From positions 10,219,697 through 10,283,696 of the forward strand of contig NC_044930.1 of assembly GCF_003576645.1 (NCBI RefSeq): 64,000 nucleotides of DNA, given 5' to 3'. This stretch comes from Ipomoea triloba (Eukaryota; Streptophyta; Magnoliopsida; Solanales; Convolvulaceae). Position 1 is the first letter of the stretch. Every line of letters starts with the position of its first letter. The translations under genes were made by a program, and so were the position numbers. Shown in pieces: positions 1 to 10,722 of this stretch. A model generated the notes under the pieces. It did not search any database, had not been told where the DNA came from, and was given only the letters and a program-made list of their open reading frames with translations.

Positions 1-263
1 AAGGGTGAAACTTCAATTATGATAAAAGGGTTCATCTTTCTCCAACTCCATCAACGACAGAAAGTTCAGTTCTTGTATTTTATGATGGCAGATCAAATCT
101 TTTTGGCTTGAAATAATAATTAAAAAATTGTTATTGAAATCCAATTAATTAAAACATCATCATCATCATCATCAAATAAACCTCAGACCCAAAAACAAGA
201 AGAAAAAAATTGAAATTCAAAAAACAGAAACAGAAAGAGGGAGGAAGAGAGAAAAGATCAAAC

Positions 264-409
264 CTGTATTTGCGGTGACCATGGGCTTGAAGCTCGGCTT
301 GGTACTTGGTTTTACAGGTATCGAGCGGATACAAGATGGTGGTGCTGACTATAGCTCCAATGGCTCCGGATGTCGCCTCCGATATAGACTCCAGATCACC
401 GGCACCCAT
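264..409 (-). CDS. PNC: Peroxisomal adenine nucleotide carrier, first coding exon (gene runs off the left edge)
   Basis: The exon starts at the ATG complementary to 407-409 and encodes about 48 residues beginning [20 protein letters not shown]. It continues through the mitochondrial-carrier signature [14 protein letters not shown], which fits the PxD/ExxK/R motif that closes the first transmembrane helix. It ends in a canonical donor (CAG|GTTTGATC, intron beginning at 263). The N-terminal wording DLES(I/V)SEATSGAIG is that of plant PNC1/PNC2, which exchange cytosolic ATP for peroxisomal AMP to feed fatty-acid activation. Positions 1-263 look like intron 1; I found no second exon there, so the rest of the gene lies left of the window. 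The 5' UTR contains a (CT)n-(TA)n tract at about 415-460. Family assignment is firm; PNC1 versus PNC2 cannot be decided from one exon. Confidence 0.85.
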
Positions 410-417
410 ATCTCTCC

Positions 418-455
<38 letters not shown>

Positions 456-462
456 CTCTCTA
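410..462. repeat. CT/TA microsatellite in the 5' UTR of the PNC gene
   Basis: About 20 bases of CT repeats run directly into a TA run, immediately upstream of the PNC start codon. On the transcribed strand this is a GA-rich leader, a common length-variable element in plant 5' UTRs. Confidence 0.8.
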
Positions 463-659
463 CGGCACCGGAGATGAAAATGTGAAGCGAGTCAACAATG
501 GGCACTTATAAATGAAAGACCAAACAGCAGTAAACAGTGCGGAAATTCCAAAGTTGGCGAATTGGCGAGCCGGTGTTGAGAGTTAGTAGGTGGAGACGTA
601 ACGGTGAAACTCTTTGAATTTGGCTTTGCTTTTTCGATTCGCAAAATGACGAGGCAGAG

Positions 660-1178
660 AACTAGGTATCAAGGTTCACATAGTATTATAGATCCGGAAT
701 TAAAATTATGAGGTACAAAATTCATATAAGTAAATTACAAAGTTTTATAATACAATACATAAAAGATTACTATATAAACGTATACACATGTTATATATAT
801 ATATTTTTTAAATTTGATTTAGATATATAATTTGCATTCATACTTCATAGATACAAAATTTTACAGTATAAGACACAAAAATTCATAATATAAAACACAA
901 TTAGTAATTTGTTTCAAATACAAAATTCGTACTCTTAGGATACAGAATTTTATAACACAATAACACAAACTCAAAACATAAAACACTAGATACATATATG
1001 CATCAGGATTTACAGTGCATTGTGAACACTAGGGATGTAAACAACTCAAATATTTTAAATTCGAATATTCTAATATTTTGAATATAAATCCAAATTCGAA
1101 TATATATTTTGATTCGAATTTTATTCGAATACAAATACGAATACGTGTATATTTGATTCGAATAATATTCGAATATTC

Positions 1179-1229
<51 letters not shown>

Positions 1230-2858
1230 CTTAATTTATTGGAGAATTTGAAAAAAAATATTGAGTTAGGCATTTCGAATTCAAATATTCGAATCGAATC
1301 AAATCAAATATATTCAAATAAAGTGATCGAATCGAATACAATCAAATTTGACATTCGAATATTAATCGAATACGAATATGAATATTTATCAATATAGTCA
1401 AATTCGAATTGAATAGTGAGATATTTAATTCGATTCGATTCATTACACCCTACACCTTAGTAAACACATGTCCATAGTATAAAGATTGACAAACTTGTTA
1501 GTTTTTGCTAATTGGTTTTGGCCGTGCAGAGAGATTTGACAAATTATACAGTGGATTATATTAAATTTGTATAAAAATATATAATCAAACTTACTCTAAA
1601 TCATATAAAAATAAAAAATAAACATGTAAAATGTTAAAAAACGAATAATATAGCAATCATCCACAACTACGATGTACGATAATCGATGTAATAATCGAAG
1701 AAATTTCCGGTAAAAGGATGACGTTTTCTTGGGATGTGTAACACGTGAATTAAAAACTCCTTTCCTACCTTTATTTTCATAGTTTATTTTGCACGTGATA
1801 TGATGGAGGCCGGTAAGCGCGTTGGCGTCCGGTCCAAATAAGTTGACTAATATAGAATTTTGTTCAGGTGTGATCGTAGCTTAACGTGTTTTCAGTACAA
1901 TTGTATCAATAATTATGCACATATATCAATAATATAATAAAAAGCACAACAAAAATATACTAAATAGCATATCATTACGTACACATCACCAAAAACGTAT
2001 CATTAGATATACATAAAAACACTACACATTGTTCATAAATGCGTAATTAATTAGTTTTCAAAAAAAAAAAGCGTAATTAGGTGTGGTACATTTGTTTTGG
2101 GTGTGTTGTGCATTTTTGTGATGTATTTAATTGTTGTGCATTTTCTTAACACTATTGGTGTCTTTTTTAAGCGTGCGACCGCACGTTAAGGCGTATCCGC
2201 ATTTAAGCAGAAATCGACTAATATATAGCCTAATCTCCCATGAAACTATTTTACGAGTTTTAATTCTTAAATTAGTTAAATAGTTAAATCTAATAAAAAT
2301 GAGTTATAACAAAATTACAGATATAATTAATATTATAAGCACTATATAATAATTTATATTATAAATGTAGTACGAGTACATTATAGTGATTATACCAAAA
2401 GTAAAATAGAGAATTTGTAAGAAATAAAATAATAACATAACAAAATTGCAGATATCATCAATACTTTAAAGCATATATATAATACTTTATAGCATAAATA
2501 TAATGCTTTATGGCAAAACTCTAATAGACATTTCGCAGGAAATAAAGTAATATTATAATATAATTGCACATATAATAAATATTTTAAACTTTATATATAA
2601 TACTTTATAACTTAAATGTGATACACATTTTGTAGGAAATAAAGTAATAACATAAAGAATTACAGATATTATCAATACATTAAGTCTTATAAATAACTTT
2701 GACAAACTTTCAAGTATGTAATATTTATAAAAAGAACCTCATTCTTTTTTCCTGATCGATTTTCCAACAACCTTTAACAGTTGATATACTCGAATGAATT
2801 GATCAAATCAATCATCACTTTTTACAATGGAGCTTGGTCTCACATGAACCTCTCTCTC

Positions 2859-2910
<52 letters not shown>

Positions 2911-3218
2911 TATACAAACCACACACCTTTAGCACACAAACAAAGCACCTTAAGAACACAAATGACTCACCTAAAGTTTTAAATTGACGCATATTAAGTT
3001 TCAATAACTGACGCACCATAAGCATACAAATCACACACCTTAAGAAGAAAAACCACGCACATAAAGCTTTAGTTGACACACCTTAAGTTTCAACACTGAC
3101 GCACCTTAAGCACACAAACTATGCACTTTAAGAAGGAAAACCTCGCACCTAAACAAACGCACAACTGCATCGAAAAAAGCCAATCGTGTGGGAACCCATT
3201 ATATATATGTATATATAT
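660..3218. other. AT-rich intergenic DNA with degenerate repeats, no gene seen
   Basis: No coding potential recognised. At 1035-1450 there are many copies of the palindromic core ATTCGAAT around a (TA)n run (about 1182-1227). The ends (TAGGGATGTAA / TTACACCCTA) resemble hAT-type termini, but no target-site duplication is visible. At about 2410-2700 an AT-rich unit containing GAAATAAAGTAATA recurs roughly three times. At 2865-2910 there is a TG then GA microsatellite. At about 2926-3150 a unit of roughly 100 bp containing GACGCACCTTAAGCACACAA recurs about 2.3 times. Confidence 0.6.
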
Positions 3219-3719
3219 AGGATCACGTTCAGGTGAGAACCACCCGCCCAAGAGAGAACTGAGAACGCTTCACAGCGCGCCACGTGTCTAGATGTAGTTG
3301 CACCTAACGTTATAACTAGGTGCACTTAGGTGCATGAATGTTAACAAGGTAAATTACTTGCACTTGTAAGTGAAAATAAGTGCACAAGTGCAAGTAAAAT
3401 GTATTACAGGTGCAAGTAAATTGTACACTTAGCATCAATACTAAGTGCACCTAATGTTATAATTAGGTGCACCACCTAGTTGCATGAATGTTAACAAAGT
3501 AAATTACTTGCACTTGTAAGTGAAAATAGGTACACTTGTAAGTGAAACTAGGTGCACTTATAATACAATTACTTGCACAAAAGTTCGAGTTATTTACGAA
3601 AATGCCACCGCGTCGTTTTTTTTAAATTACATCTGATTCATTGATCTTGACATGTGGACGGCTGCGCAGCGTTCTCAGTTCTCTTCTAGGCGATGGTTCG
3701 CACTTGAGTGCGCCCCTAT
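3219..3719. mobile_element. Non-autonomous inverted-repeat element (MITE) in TA-repeat DNA
   Basis: The left end (TAGGATCACGTTCAGGTGAG) and the reverse complement of the right end (TAGGGGCGCACTCAAGTGCG) are imperfect inverted repeats. Both arms also contain the identical segment AGAGAACTGAGAACGC in opposite orientation. Inside are several short repeats of AGGTGCA(C/A)TT. The element sits between TA runs, so its target duplication cannot be read. No coding capacity. Confidence 0.6.
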
Positions 3720-4088
3720 GTATATATATACATGGGAGAGTTCATGTGAGAGCACCTCCTCCTATGAAGCTTCAGCCTTTAGCAGTCCTATTGCCTAGTA
3801 CCGTGAAAGTAATTAACAACGGGACATATGGGAGAAAAATAAATTATTTTCACCAAAATGCCCCCAATAATTAAAATAAAAAATGAGACGGTGTATATGA
3901 GTTTAGCAATCCTGTTACTCTCATTGTCTCTTCATAGTACTAGAGAGCGGGGTGCTTGAGCCCGTTGACGAGGCTCATAAGCTTGTTACTTAGTACCATG
4001 AAGGTAATCAACAGCGGGACATGTGATTACTGATTAGTGTTCAGTGCTTCATAAGCCCGTGAACATATGTTTATTTTTTTATATAAAT

Positions 4089-4136
<48 letters not shown>

Positions 4137-4361
4137 TAATTATTACGGAGTATTATTATTATTAGTATTATTGTTATTGTTGTTGTTGTTGTTGTTGTTG
4201 TTGTTATTGCTGTTGTTATAGGTTAAAATAACAAAATACATTCACACTCTTAAAGGTCATTTTGTATGTAATCAACTATCAACTAATAGTTAATTTATCA
4301 AACATCTTTCTACGAACCAGCTAATGTTATAAGCTTGTCAAACCCACTAACAATTATTAGA
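3720..4361. repeat. Diverged direct repeat and trinucleotide microsatellites
   Basis: A segment containing TAGTACC(G/A)TGAA(A/G)GTAAT and (C)AACGGGACAT occurs twice in direct orientation, near 3796-3830 and 3990-4025. A (TAA)n run follows at 4096-4137, and a (GTT)n run at 4181-4206. No gene seen. Confidence 0.6.
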
Positions 4362-4392
4362 CCCGCGACTCGTGCGGGTTAGCCCGCGAACC

Positions 4393-4465
<73 letters not shown>

Positions 4466-4981
4466 NNNNNNNNNNNNNNNNNNNNNNNNNNNNNNNNNNN
4501 NNNNNNNNNNNNNNNNNNNNNNNNNNNNNNNNNNNNNNNNNNNNNNNNNNNNNNNNNNNNNNNNNNNNNNNNNNNNNNNNNNNNNNNNNNNNNNNNNNNN
4601 NNNNNNNNNNNNNNNNNNNNNNNNNNNNNNNNNNNNNNNNNNNNNNNNNNNNNNNNNNNNNNNNNNNNNNNNNNNNNNNNNNNNNNNNNNNNNNNNNNNN
4701 NNNNNNNNNNNNNNNNNNNNNNNNNNNNNNNNNNNNNNNNNNNNNNNNNNNNNNNNNNNNNNNNNNNNNNNNNNNNNNNNNNNNNNNNNNNNNNNNNNNN
4801 NNNNNNNNNNNNNNNNNNNNNNNNNNNNNNNNNNNNNNNNNNNNNNNNNNNNNNNNNNNNNNNNNNNNNNNNNNNNNNNNNNNNNNNNNNNNNNNNNNNN
4901 NNNNNNNNNNNNNNNNNNNNNNNNNNNNNNNNNNNNNNNNNNNNNNNNNNNNNNNNNNNNNNNNNNNNNNNNNNNNNNNNN

Positions 4982-5054
<73 letters not shown>

Positions 5055-5228
5055 GTAAAATATAATTCACAGTTCAACTGTGAAATTAAAAAAAAAATTA
5101 AAAAGAAGAAAAGTCCGCGGGGACGCGGGTTAGGGTTACATGAATCCTAACACGCGGGCCTAACGGGCTGGCCCGCAAAAACCCGTCAGAAATTAGGCCC
5201 ACGGTGGGGCGGGCCAACCCGCTTTGAC
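4362..5228. mobile_element. Possible GC-boxed MITE split by (TA)n and a 516-base assembly gap
   Basis: Both sides carry GCGGGTT / AACCCGC boxes in opposite orientation (4372-4395 and about 5115-5222), separated by long (TA)n runs (4398-4465 and 4982-5050) that flank the N gap at 4466-4981. A foldback element whose loop became a TA microsatellite would look like this. The gap hides the centre, so element type and length are unknown. Confidence 0.4.
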
Positions 5229-5229
5229 A

Positions 5230-5480
5230 GTACTACCTTTAGTGCTTCAACTTTCAAATTGTTACCATCTATTGCCCAAGTTAACCACCCATAGTCCTTC
5301 AACTTTCAAAATTAAACTAGTCGTGGTCCTCTTAGAATGACCTTGGGTGGTTAAAATAGTTGAAGGACCATGGGTGCTTAACTTGGATCACGGATGGTAA
5401 CAATTTGAAAGTTGATGGACCACGAGTGATCAATTTGAAAGTTTAGGACTAAACGTAGCAAAACCACTATACTCGGAGGA
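5230..5480. mobile_element. Imperfect foldback element
   Basis: CTTCAACTTTCAAATTGTTACCAT near the left recurs inverted near the right (GGTAACAATTTGAAAGTTG), with further inverted copies of GTCCTTCAAC. The arms are diverged and I could not fix exact ends or a target-site duplication. Confidence 0.5.
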
Positions 5481-5722
5481 CCCCAGATTGTATTAACTCA
5501 TAGTAGTAATAACAATAATAATAATAATAATAAAATTTAAAAAAAAATTGATGTGGGATCAAGTTTGGATCTCCCTCATTAAAAGGGGAGCTCAACGCCC
5601 CTTTAAATATCCATGCCCATCCGATTCTCACATCGGATGGGCAGGAAAAGAGAAGCCGCAGGCTTCATTATTAAAGAAGCCTCAGGCATCTGTTAAACGA
5701 AACAATTTCTTTTTTTTTTTTA

Positions 5723-6076
5723 GGGAAAAGGGTCAAATAAGCCCTCCAACTTTACCTAAGGAGTCAATTAGGCCCCTGAACATTTTAAAGTAGCAATTAA
5801 ACCCATCAACATTATATTTTGATGCAAAAAAGTCCATAAGCCTATTAATGACCTGTGATCACAGGTCATTAAGATTCCGGTCAAATTTTCAGCACCCATA
5901 TTCCGGCACAAAATTTGACCGGAATCCTAGTGACCTGTGATCACAGGTCATTAACAGGTTTATGGACTTTTTTGCATCAAAATACAATGTTGATGGGTTT
6001 AATTGCTACTTTAAAATGTTCAGGGGCCTAATTGACTCCTTAGGTAAAGTTGGAGGGCTTATTTGACCATTTTCCC
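5723..6076. mobile_element. 354-bp foldback element with about 150-bp arms, Mutator type
   Basis: The arms run from GGGAAAAGGGTCAAATAAGC inward and are mirrored by the right end reading outward to ATTTGACCATTTTCCC. Each arm ends in a copy of the perfect palindrome TGACCTGTGATCACAGGTCA. Both flanks read TTTTTTTTA (5714-5722 and 6077-6085), a candidate 9-bp target-site duplication, although low complexity weakens it. No coding capacity. Confidence 0.75.
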
Positions 6077-6606
6077 TTTTTTTTATGATATAATGGAATT
6101 TTGGGCAGAAGTCCAAAACGGCAATCTGAAAGTTGCAAATTGCAGCATTTCAGATTTTTGCGGTTTGGAGCAAATCCGCTGCTCCAAACCACCATTTACC
6201 AAACAAAAATTTGAGCGTTTTGACAAAGCCAAAACTTTAAAATGACGAATTCGTCAAAATTTTTAAAGATCCGCCAATTACCAAACAAGCTCATTAGTTA
6301 ATTGCCAAACAACCCCTTTACTTGCTAACACCTATCAACCACATATCATAATAAAACTACATCGTCATGAGTAATAATAAGATATTAGACAACAATTAGG
6401 AATCCAATAATGCTAAGTTCAATATTTAATACATACAAACTAAAAGAACTTTCAAAAAAAAAAAAAACTAAAAGAACGACAAAAAACATGTATAATTTAG
6501 GAAAAACTTGATTATACCATAAGGAACAAAAAACATTTATCAAATTATAACACATCTAAACGTACTGAACCAAATACGTAAGGGAGATGAACAATGAGTT
6601 CACAAT

Positions 6607-6993
6607 TTAATTAAACAAGTCTGGAGAAGTTGAAATAGGTCGCACTGGACACGAAGAATTAGAAACATACCCATCCATTCCAATATTTTTCATCAAATCA
6701 TTCAAAGACTTGAGCTTTTTAGTCAATTCCATTACTTGGGCTCTTAGAACATTATTATCATCTTCCAAAATCGAACACTTCACCTGCATCTCAGTAGCCA
6801 TGCTAGCAATACCCACATCTAAAATCTCCATTCTAAAAACTTCCTCAACCAAACCTTCCATAAGGTTTTGCTTCTTCATTCTTAATCTCCTTGGATACTC
6901 CCTACTTATCATCTTCCTTTCATTGTTACTTACACAACTTTGCTGATTGTTTTTTGATGTTGAGCTACTTTCGCTTTGACTTAAATATGACAT
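6607..6993 (-). CDS. Short group-S-like bZIP protein with a defective basic region (gene or pseudogene)
   Basis: Open frame of 128 residues. The basic region (about 24-42) reads NNERKMISREYPRRLRMKKQ. The leucine zipper runs at exact seven-residue spacing: L48, M55, I62, M69, L76, L83, L90, L97. Plant group-S bZIPs of the bZIP11/53 type read ...LSNRESARRSRMRKQ, so the match is clear. However, the Asn that contacts the G-box core is missing through an in-frame one-codon loss, and Ser-Ala is replaced by Tyr-Pro, a helix breaker. The C-terminal tail is also short for the group. Such a protein should still form coiled-coil dimers but should bind DNA poorly. A splice-acceptor-like TTGCAG lies just upstream of the ATG, so an untranslated exon is possible. 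It may be a decaying duplicate, or a dominant-negative dimer partner if expressed. Confidence 0.6.
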   Translation of the reverse strand: MSYLSQSESSSTSKNNQQSCVSNNERKMISREYPRRLRMKKQNLMEGLVEEVFRMEILDVGIASMATEMQVKCSILEDDNNVLRAQVMELTKKLKSLNDLMKNIGMDGYVSNSSCPVRPISTSPDLFN

Positions 6994-7082
6994 CTTTCCT
7001 GCAATGGATTAAATTTATGGGTTATCCTTCAAGAGCATAGAAATGGATACTTGAAATAGGGGTTTTAAAGGAAAAACATAGG

Positions 7083-7545
7083 TGATATAGCAAAATACGG
7101 ACACCAAGTAAAACCGGAAAATACGATCTCTTATTGCCTCAAGGATCCAAACCCGGTTACAAGTCAAAGTAAGGACTCAAAGGGCTCGGCAGGTCGGCAG
7201 TGGGCTTCCCTACTGTCCGAGCACTCTCTAAGTCTTAGTCTAGAAATGACCAAAAGATCCTCTCTCTCCTCATAAATGCGCTATTTATAAGGGAGAAAAG
7301 TGCGGTTGCCGGACCTCCGGCATGGCGGGAACGTGGCGCGCATGCGTCCGCCCCACTTCGCACCCACGCGGGAAGGAGCACGTGGCAGTCGTTGGCATGC
7401 CACGTTGTGGTCGAGTCGAGGGCACTGTTCGGCCCGTGATGTCCGAGTTCGCCACAGTCTTCCCGACCTTTCGGTCTCCCGACCGTATCCCCTTCCGACC
7501 GGACCTGGAGTGTATCCGACCGGTCCTGGAGTATATTCACTATCA
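7083..7545 (-). mobile_element. Solo LTR of an LTR retrotransposon, TSD ATAGG
   Basis: The 463-bp segment has terminal inverted repeats TGATA...TATCA (so TG...CA ends) and is flanked by identical 5-bp ATAGG at 7078-7082 and 7546-7550. Read on the minus strand it has a GC-rich upstream part, a TATA box (TTATAAATA, near 7282-7290), and an AT-richer tail. That order fits U3-R-U5. No internal retrotransposon sequence remains, as expected after LTR-LTR recombination. Short open frames inside it are chance products of its GC content. Confidence 0.85.
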
Positions 7546-7949
7546 ATAGGAATGGAAAAGAGATACAAACGAGAACAATTGAAGGAGACGATTTCCCAAA
7601 GTAATATTACCAATCACTAGCATTATAGATTGATTTTCTTCTAAAAAAAACCTAAAATTTATATCAAAAGCACCACAACTTTTCGAAAATAAGAACAACA
7701 TAATGAGGACAGGAAACGTGATCTTAACAAATAAGTTGTTGAACAAAACAACAATCTTCATGTGAATAATAAAGAAAAATAGTTCAAAGATCCCGATATT
7801 CCGCTCTAGTAACACAATAATAATTTAATTTAATTAATTTGGTAAATTTTTTTTCATTATTACTAGTATTTTCGCACGTGCGTGGCACGAAATGGATTTA
7901 TTAAAATATTTTAATAATATATAGATTTATACAAAGGAAAAAATATTTG
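7546..7949. other. AT-rich spacer with a Helitron-like terminus
   Basis: No gene recognised. Near 7863-7882, on the minus strand, a GC-rich palindrome (GCACGTGC) is followed after about 12 bases by CTAG|T, the layout of a Helitron 3' end. The matching 5' end was not found. Confidence 0.35.
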
Positions 7950-8197
7950 GAAAAATTGCACTTTTAGTCCCTAAGTTATAGGATAATTGTAGAATTTGTC
8001 CCTAAGTGTTGGTCATGCTCACTTTTCGTCCCTAAATTATCATTGGCGTTGCACTTTTCGTCATTGAGTTATACTAAAATTATACATTTTATCCCTAATA
8101 TTTTATTAGTAAAGGGACGAAAAGTGCAATGTCAATAATAACTTAGGAATGAAAAGTGAGTGTAACCAATACTTAGGGACGAAAAGTGTAATTTTTC
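7950..8197. mobile_element. 248-bp Mutator-type foldback element, 11-bp TSD
   Basis: The left end GAAAAATTGCACTTTTAGTC is mirrored by the right end (reverse complement GAAAAATTACACTTTTCGTC). The flanks are identical 11-mers AAAAATATTTG at 7939-7949 and 8198-8208. No coding capacity. An 11-bp target duplication and long arms fit non-autonomous Mutator-like elements. Confidence 0.8.
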
Positions 8198-8270
8198 AAA
8201 AATATTTGTACCCCCTCAATTATTATGCAGCTCTAATTGTTTTAATACTTGTACTATAATCATTTCATAA

Positions 8271-9090
8271 GAGTTAATACAACAAATGGACCTCTGACTA
8301 TTGGGCTAGTACTCCTTTTAGTCCTTGACTTTCAATTCGACCACAATTGGTCCTCTGACTTTCATTTTTTACCACAAATAGTCCTCTGTTAAAATTTCTG
8401 TTAAATAGGTGTTAAATCTAGGGTTAATATCGCCAAATTGATTAATATTATTATGATTACTTCTTTTTGAGAATTATATGATAACATAATTAATTTCAAA
8501 TATTAATAAACATTAAGTTAATAAATATAGAAACAAAATGGACGTGACAAATCACATAAATGAAAAAATTAAATAAAAATCTATGATTAATGTTCATAAT
8601 TTATACTTGAATAATTATATTAATTCAGCGGTGGAACAAAATGTTTGACTAATTAATAAAGAGTGAAAACTATTAATCGGCCATGTTTGAACAACCATGA
8701 AAATTATGGAAGCAAGGTTTTTGAAACAAATTTCTTCCATTTTAATCCATTGGTTAAATTAAAAATATTTAGCTATAATATTAAATCTTCATTTTGTATG
8801 CATAATTACGAGAATAAGGCGTATTGTCTTTCTATTTAGGAGTATTTATATTCATTAATTGTTCAATGCTTGTTGGTGAAAAATTCGAAACATTTTTATT
8901 TTATGACAATTATATATATCAATTTGATGATAATACCCCTAGATTTAACACCTATTTAACAGAAATTTTAACGGAAGACTATTTGTAGTAAAAAAATGAA
9001 TGTCAGGTGACCATTTGTGGTTGAATTGAAAGTCGAGAACTAAAAGGAGTACTAACCCAATAGTCAGAGGACCATTTGTGGTATTAACTC
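8271..9090. mobile_element. 820-bp Mutator-type foldback element, 9-bp TSD
   Basis: It begins GAGTTAATACAACAAATGG and ends with the inverted counterpart CCATTTGTGGTATTAACTC. The arms are about 160 bp, and the AT-rich middle has no coding frame. ATTTCATAA occurs at 8262-8270 and again at 9091-9099 as a perfect 9-bp target duplication. The terminal ten bases GAGTTAATAC are shared with the element at 49430-50156. Confidence 0.85.
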
Positions 9091-9182
9091 ATTTCATAAT
9101 ATACTCTTAACTTTAATTTACAAAACAATTGTTATTATCGTCCCATGAACAATGGAACTGCAAACCTTTGTTGCAATATTAC

Positions 9183-9377
9183 TGTGAGCATAAATATAAT
9201 ATAAACATAAATGTGCAGTCCAACTACCAGCTTAGGCTTTTAGTTGGATGGAGCACATGATTCAATTTGGTATCAGACCCTGGTCGGAGCCCATCAAGTC
9301 AATCGCCCCCTCACACGTGAGGGGGGGCGTGTGAGCATAAATGTGCCTTTTAGTTGGATGGAGCATATGATTCAATT
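9183..9377 (+). mobile_element. 195-bp TRIM (miniature LTR retrotransposon), 5-bp TSD
   Basis: The 5' LTR (9183-9267, 85 bp) and the 3' LTR (9330-9377, 48 bp) share TGTGAGCATAAAT at their starts and TTTTAGTTGGATGGAGCA at their ends. The 3' LTR lacks about 37 internal bases. Directly after the 5' LTR is TGGTATCAGA, the standard primer-binding site complementary to initiator tRNA-Met. Directly before the 3' LTR is a purine tract (GAGGGGGGGCG). ATTAC flanks the element at 9178-9182 and 9378-9382. The internal domain is only about 62 bp. The LTR 3' ends read ...TTCAATT rather than ...CA. Confidence 0.8.
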
Positions 9378-9382
9378 ATTAC

Positions 9383-9882
9383 ATCTTTCATTTTTTATTT
9401 TTTTTTGCCAAGTGTATTTGGTAAAAATATAGGGACAAAACCAAAATTATTTTTTTAGTGGGAGGGGGCTAACTTTTGCCAAGTGAGCGATAGACTTGTT
9501 AATTTTTGGTCTCGAAAGGTGTGTGAACAAGTCTTGGGGGTGTGAATAGACTTGTTAGTTTTTTTTTGAAAACTTTTGCAAATTAACAGTTTTGCAAACG
9601 TTAGAGTACTTTTGTGCAGCGAAAATGTTTATAAACCCTTTTTTTAATATTGTATGGCACATTTATATTGTTAGAAAAGTTGGTTTGATGATGGATAATA
9701 AAAGTGGAAATATAAAGCAGCGAATAAAGAGATAATTTTTTTTGGTGGTTCAACAAACTCGGCCTAATCCATTCTTCTAGAATTTCTTAAGATGTTCGAC
9801 TAGTACTTATCACCCCAAATACAAGTGGCGAGGACTTGTGTTTTGATCACAAAGCTAACCACAAGCCTCATATTTCCTCCTC
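9383..9882. other. Non-coding spacer left of the CACTA element
   Basis: AT-rich DNA with several T runs; no gene, repeat boundary or regulatory signal that I can support. Confidence 0.5.
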
Positions 9883-10722
9883 CACTACCTAAAAAAAAAA
9901 AAAAAAAAGCGAAAATAGTGACAAGCATTTTCGTTGCTAAAAAGTGAAAAAATCGTCACTAAAGTGATTAGTGATGGAATCCGTCTCTCCCTAGAACTAT
10001 GCGACGCAATTTAATTCCGTCGTGAACGAAAACAATTCGTCGCTATTTTCCTCTTCGCGGTGATTTGATTACAAAATTTGCAAGAAAATAACGACGAAAA
10101 TTATCCTCGCTAAACCAACAAAAACCCGTCACTAATTTCTTGCCATAACGATCTGATGACAAACTTTGCAAGAAAATAACGACGAATTTTCCGTCGCTAA
10201 TATAACGTCAAAAATTTCTGTCGCTAATTTGTTTCTATTATTTGCATTAGATGTCATTTAGTTACAGCTTAGTGATGAAAATATATGTGCTAAATTTAGC
10301 AACAAATTCTTTCGTCGCTATATCGTTGCTAATCTTTATTGTTATTAGATAGGTACTTAGCTACAATATTTGTTTGTCTCTAAATTTAAAAAAAAAACAA
10401 AACAAAAATTATCCACTAATTAATATCACATACCTGCATTAAACCTATAATATATTACTTCAATAATATAATTTAAAAATATATTATATTAAAACATTTA
10501 AACTCAATAACATTAACAAAAGTATAGCACTATGTAATGTTACATTGTTAGAAACAGTATCAAATATATTAATAAACATAATCTAATCATCTCCTAAATT
10601 TTAGCATTTGAATTAGTAGAATGTTCAGCTTGAGTAGTTGGATGTCGTGGCATAGAAATGGATAGCATGCCATTGCGACGCAACTCATCCATCAAGCTTG
10701 TAATTTGAGCTTGTATTTGAGC

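Noticed and set aside
1035..1450. Possible hAT MITE rich in ATTCGAAT
   Set aside because: Ends look suitable (TAGGGATGTAA / TTACACCCTA) but the flanking 8-mers (GTGAACAC, CACCTTAG) do not match, so no insertion can be claimed.
4347..5077. Several 226-237 codon open frames of alternating Tyr-Ile
   Set aside because: They translate the (TA)n runs and the N gap; not proteins.
7235..7613. Overlapping open frames of 75-110 codons on both strands
   Set aside because: They lie in the GC-rich part of the solo LTR; overlapping frames on both strands without a domain are expected there by chance.
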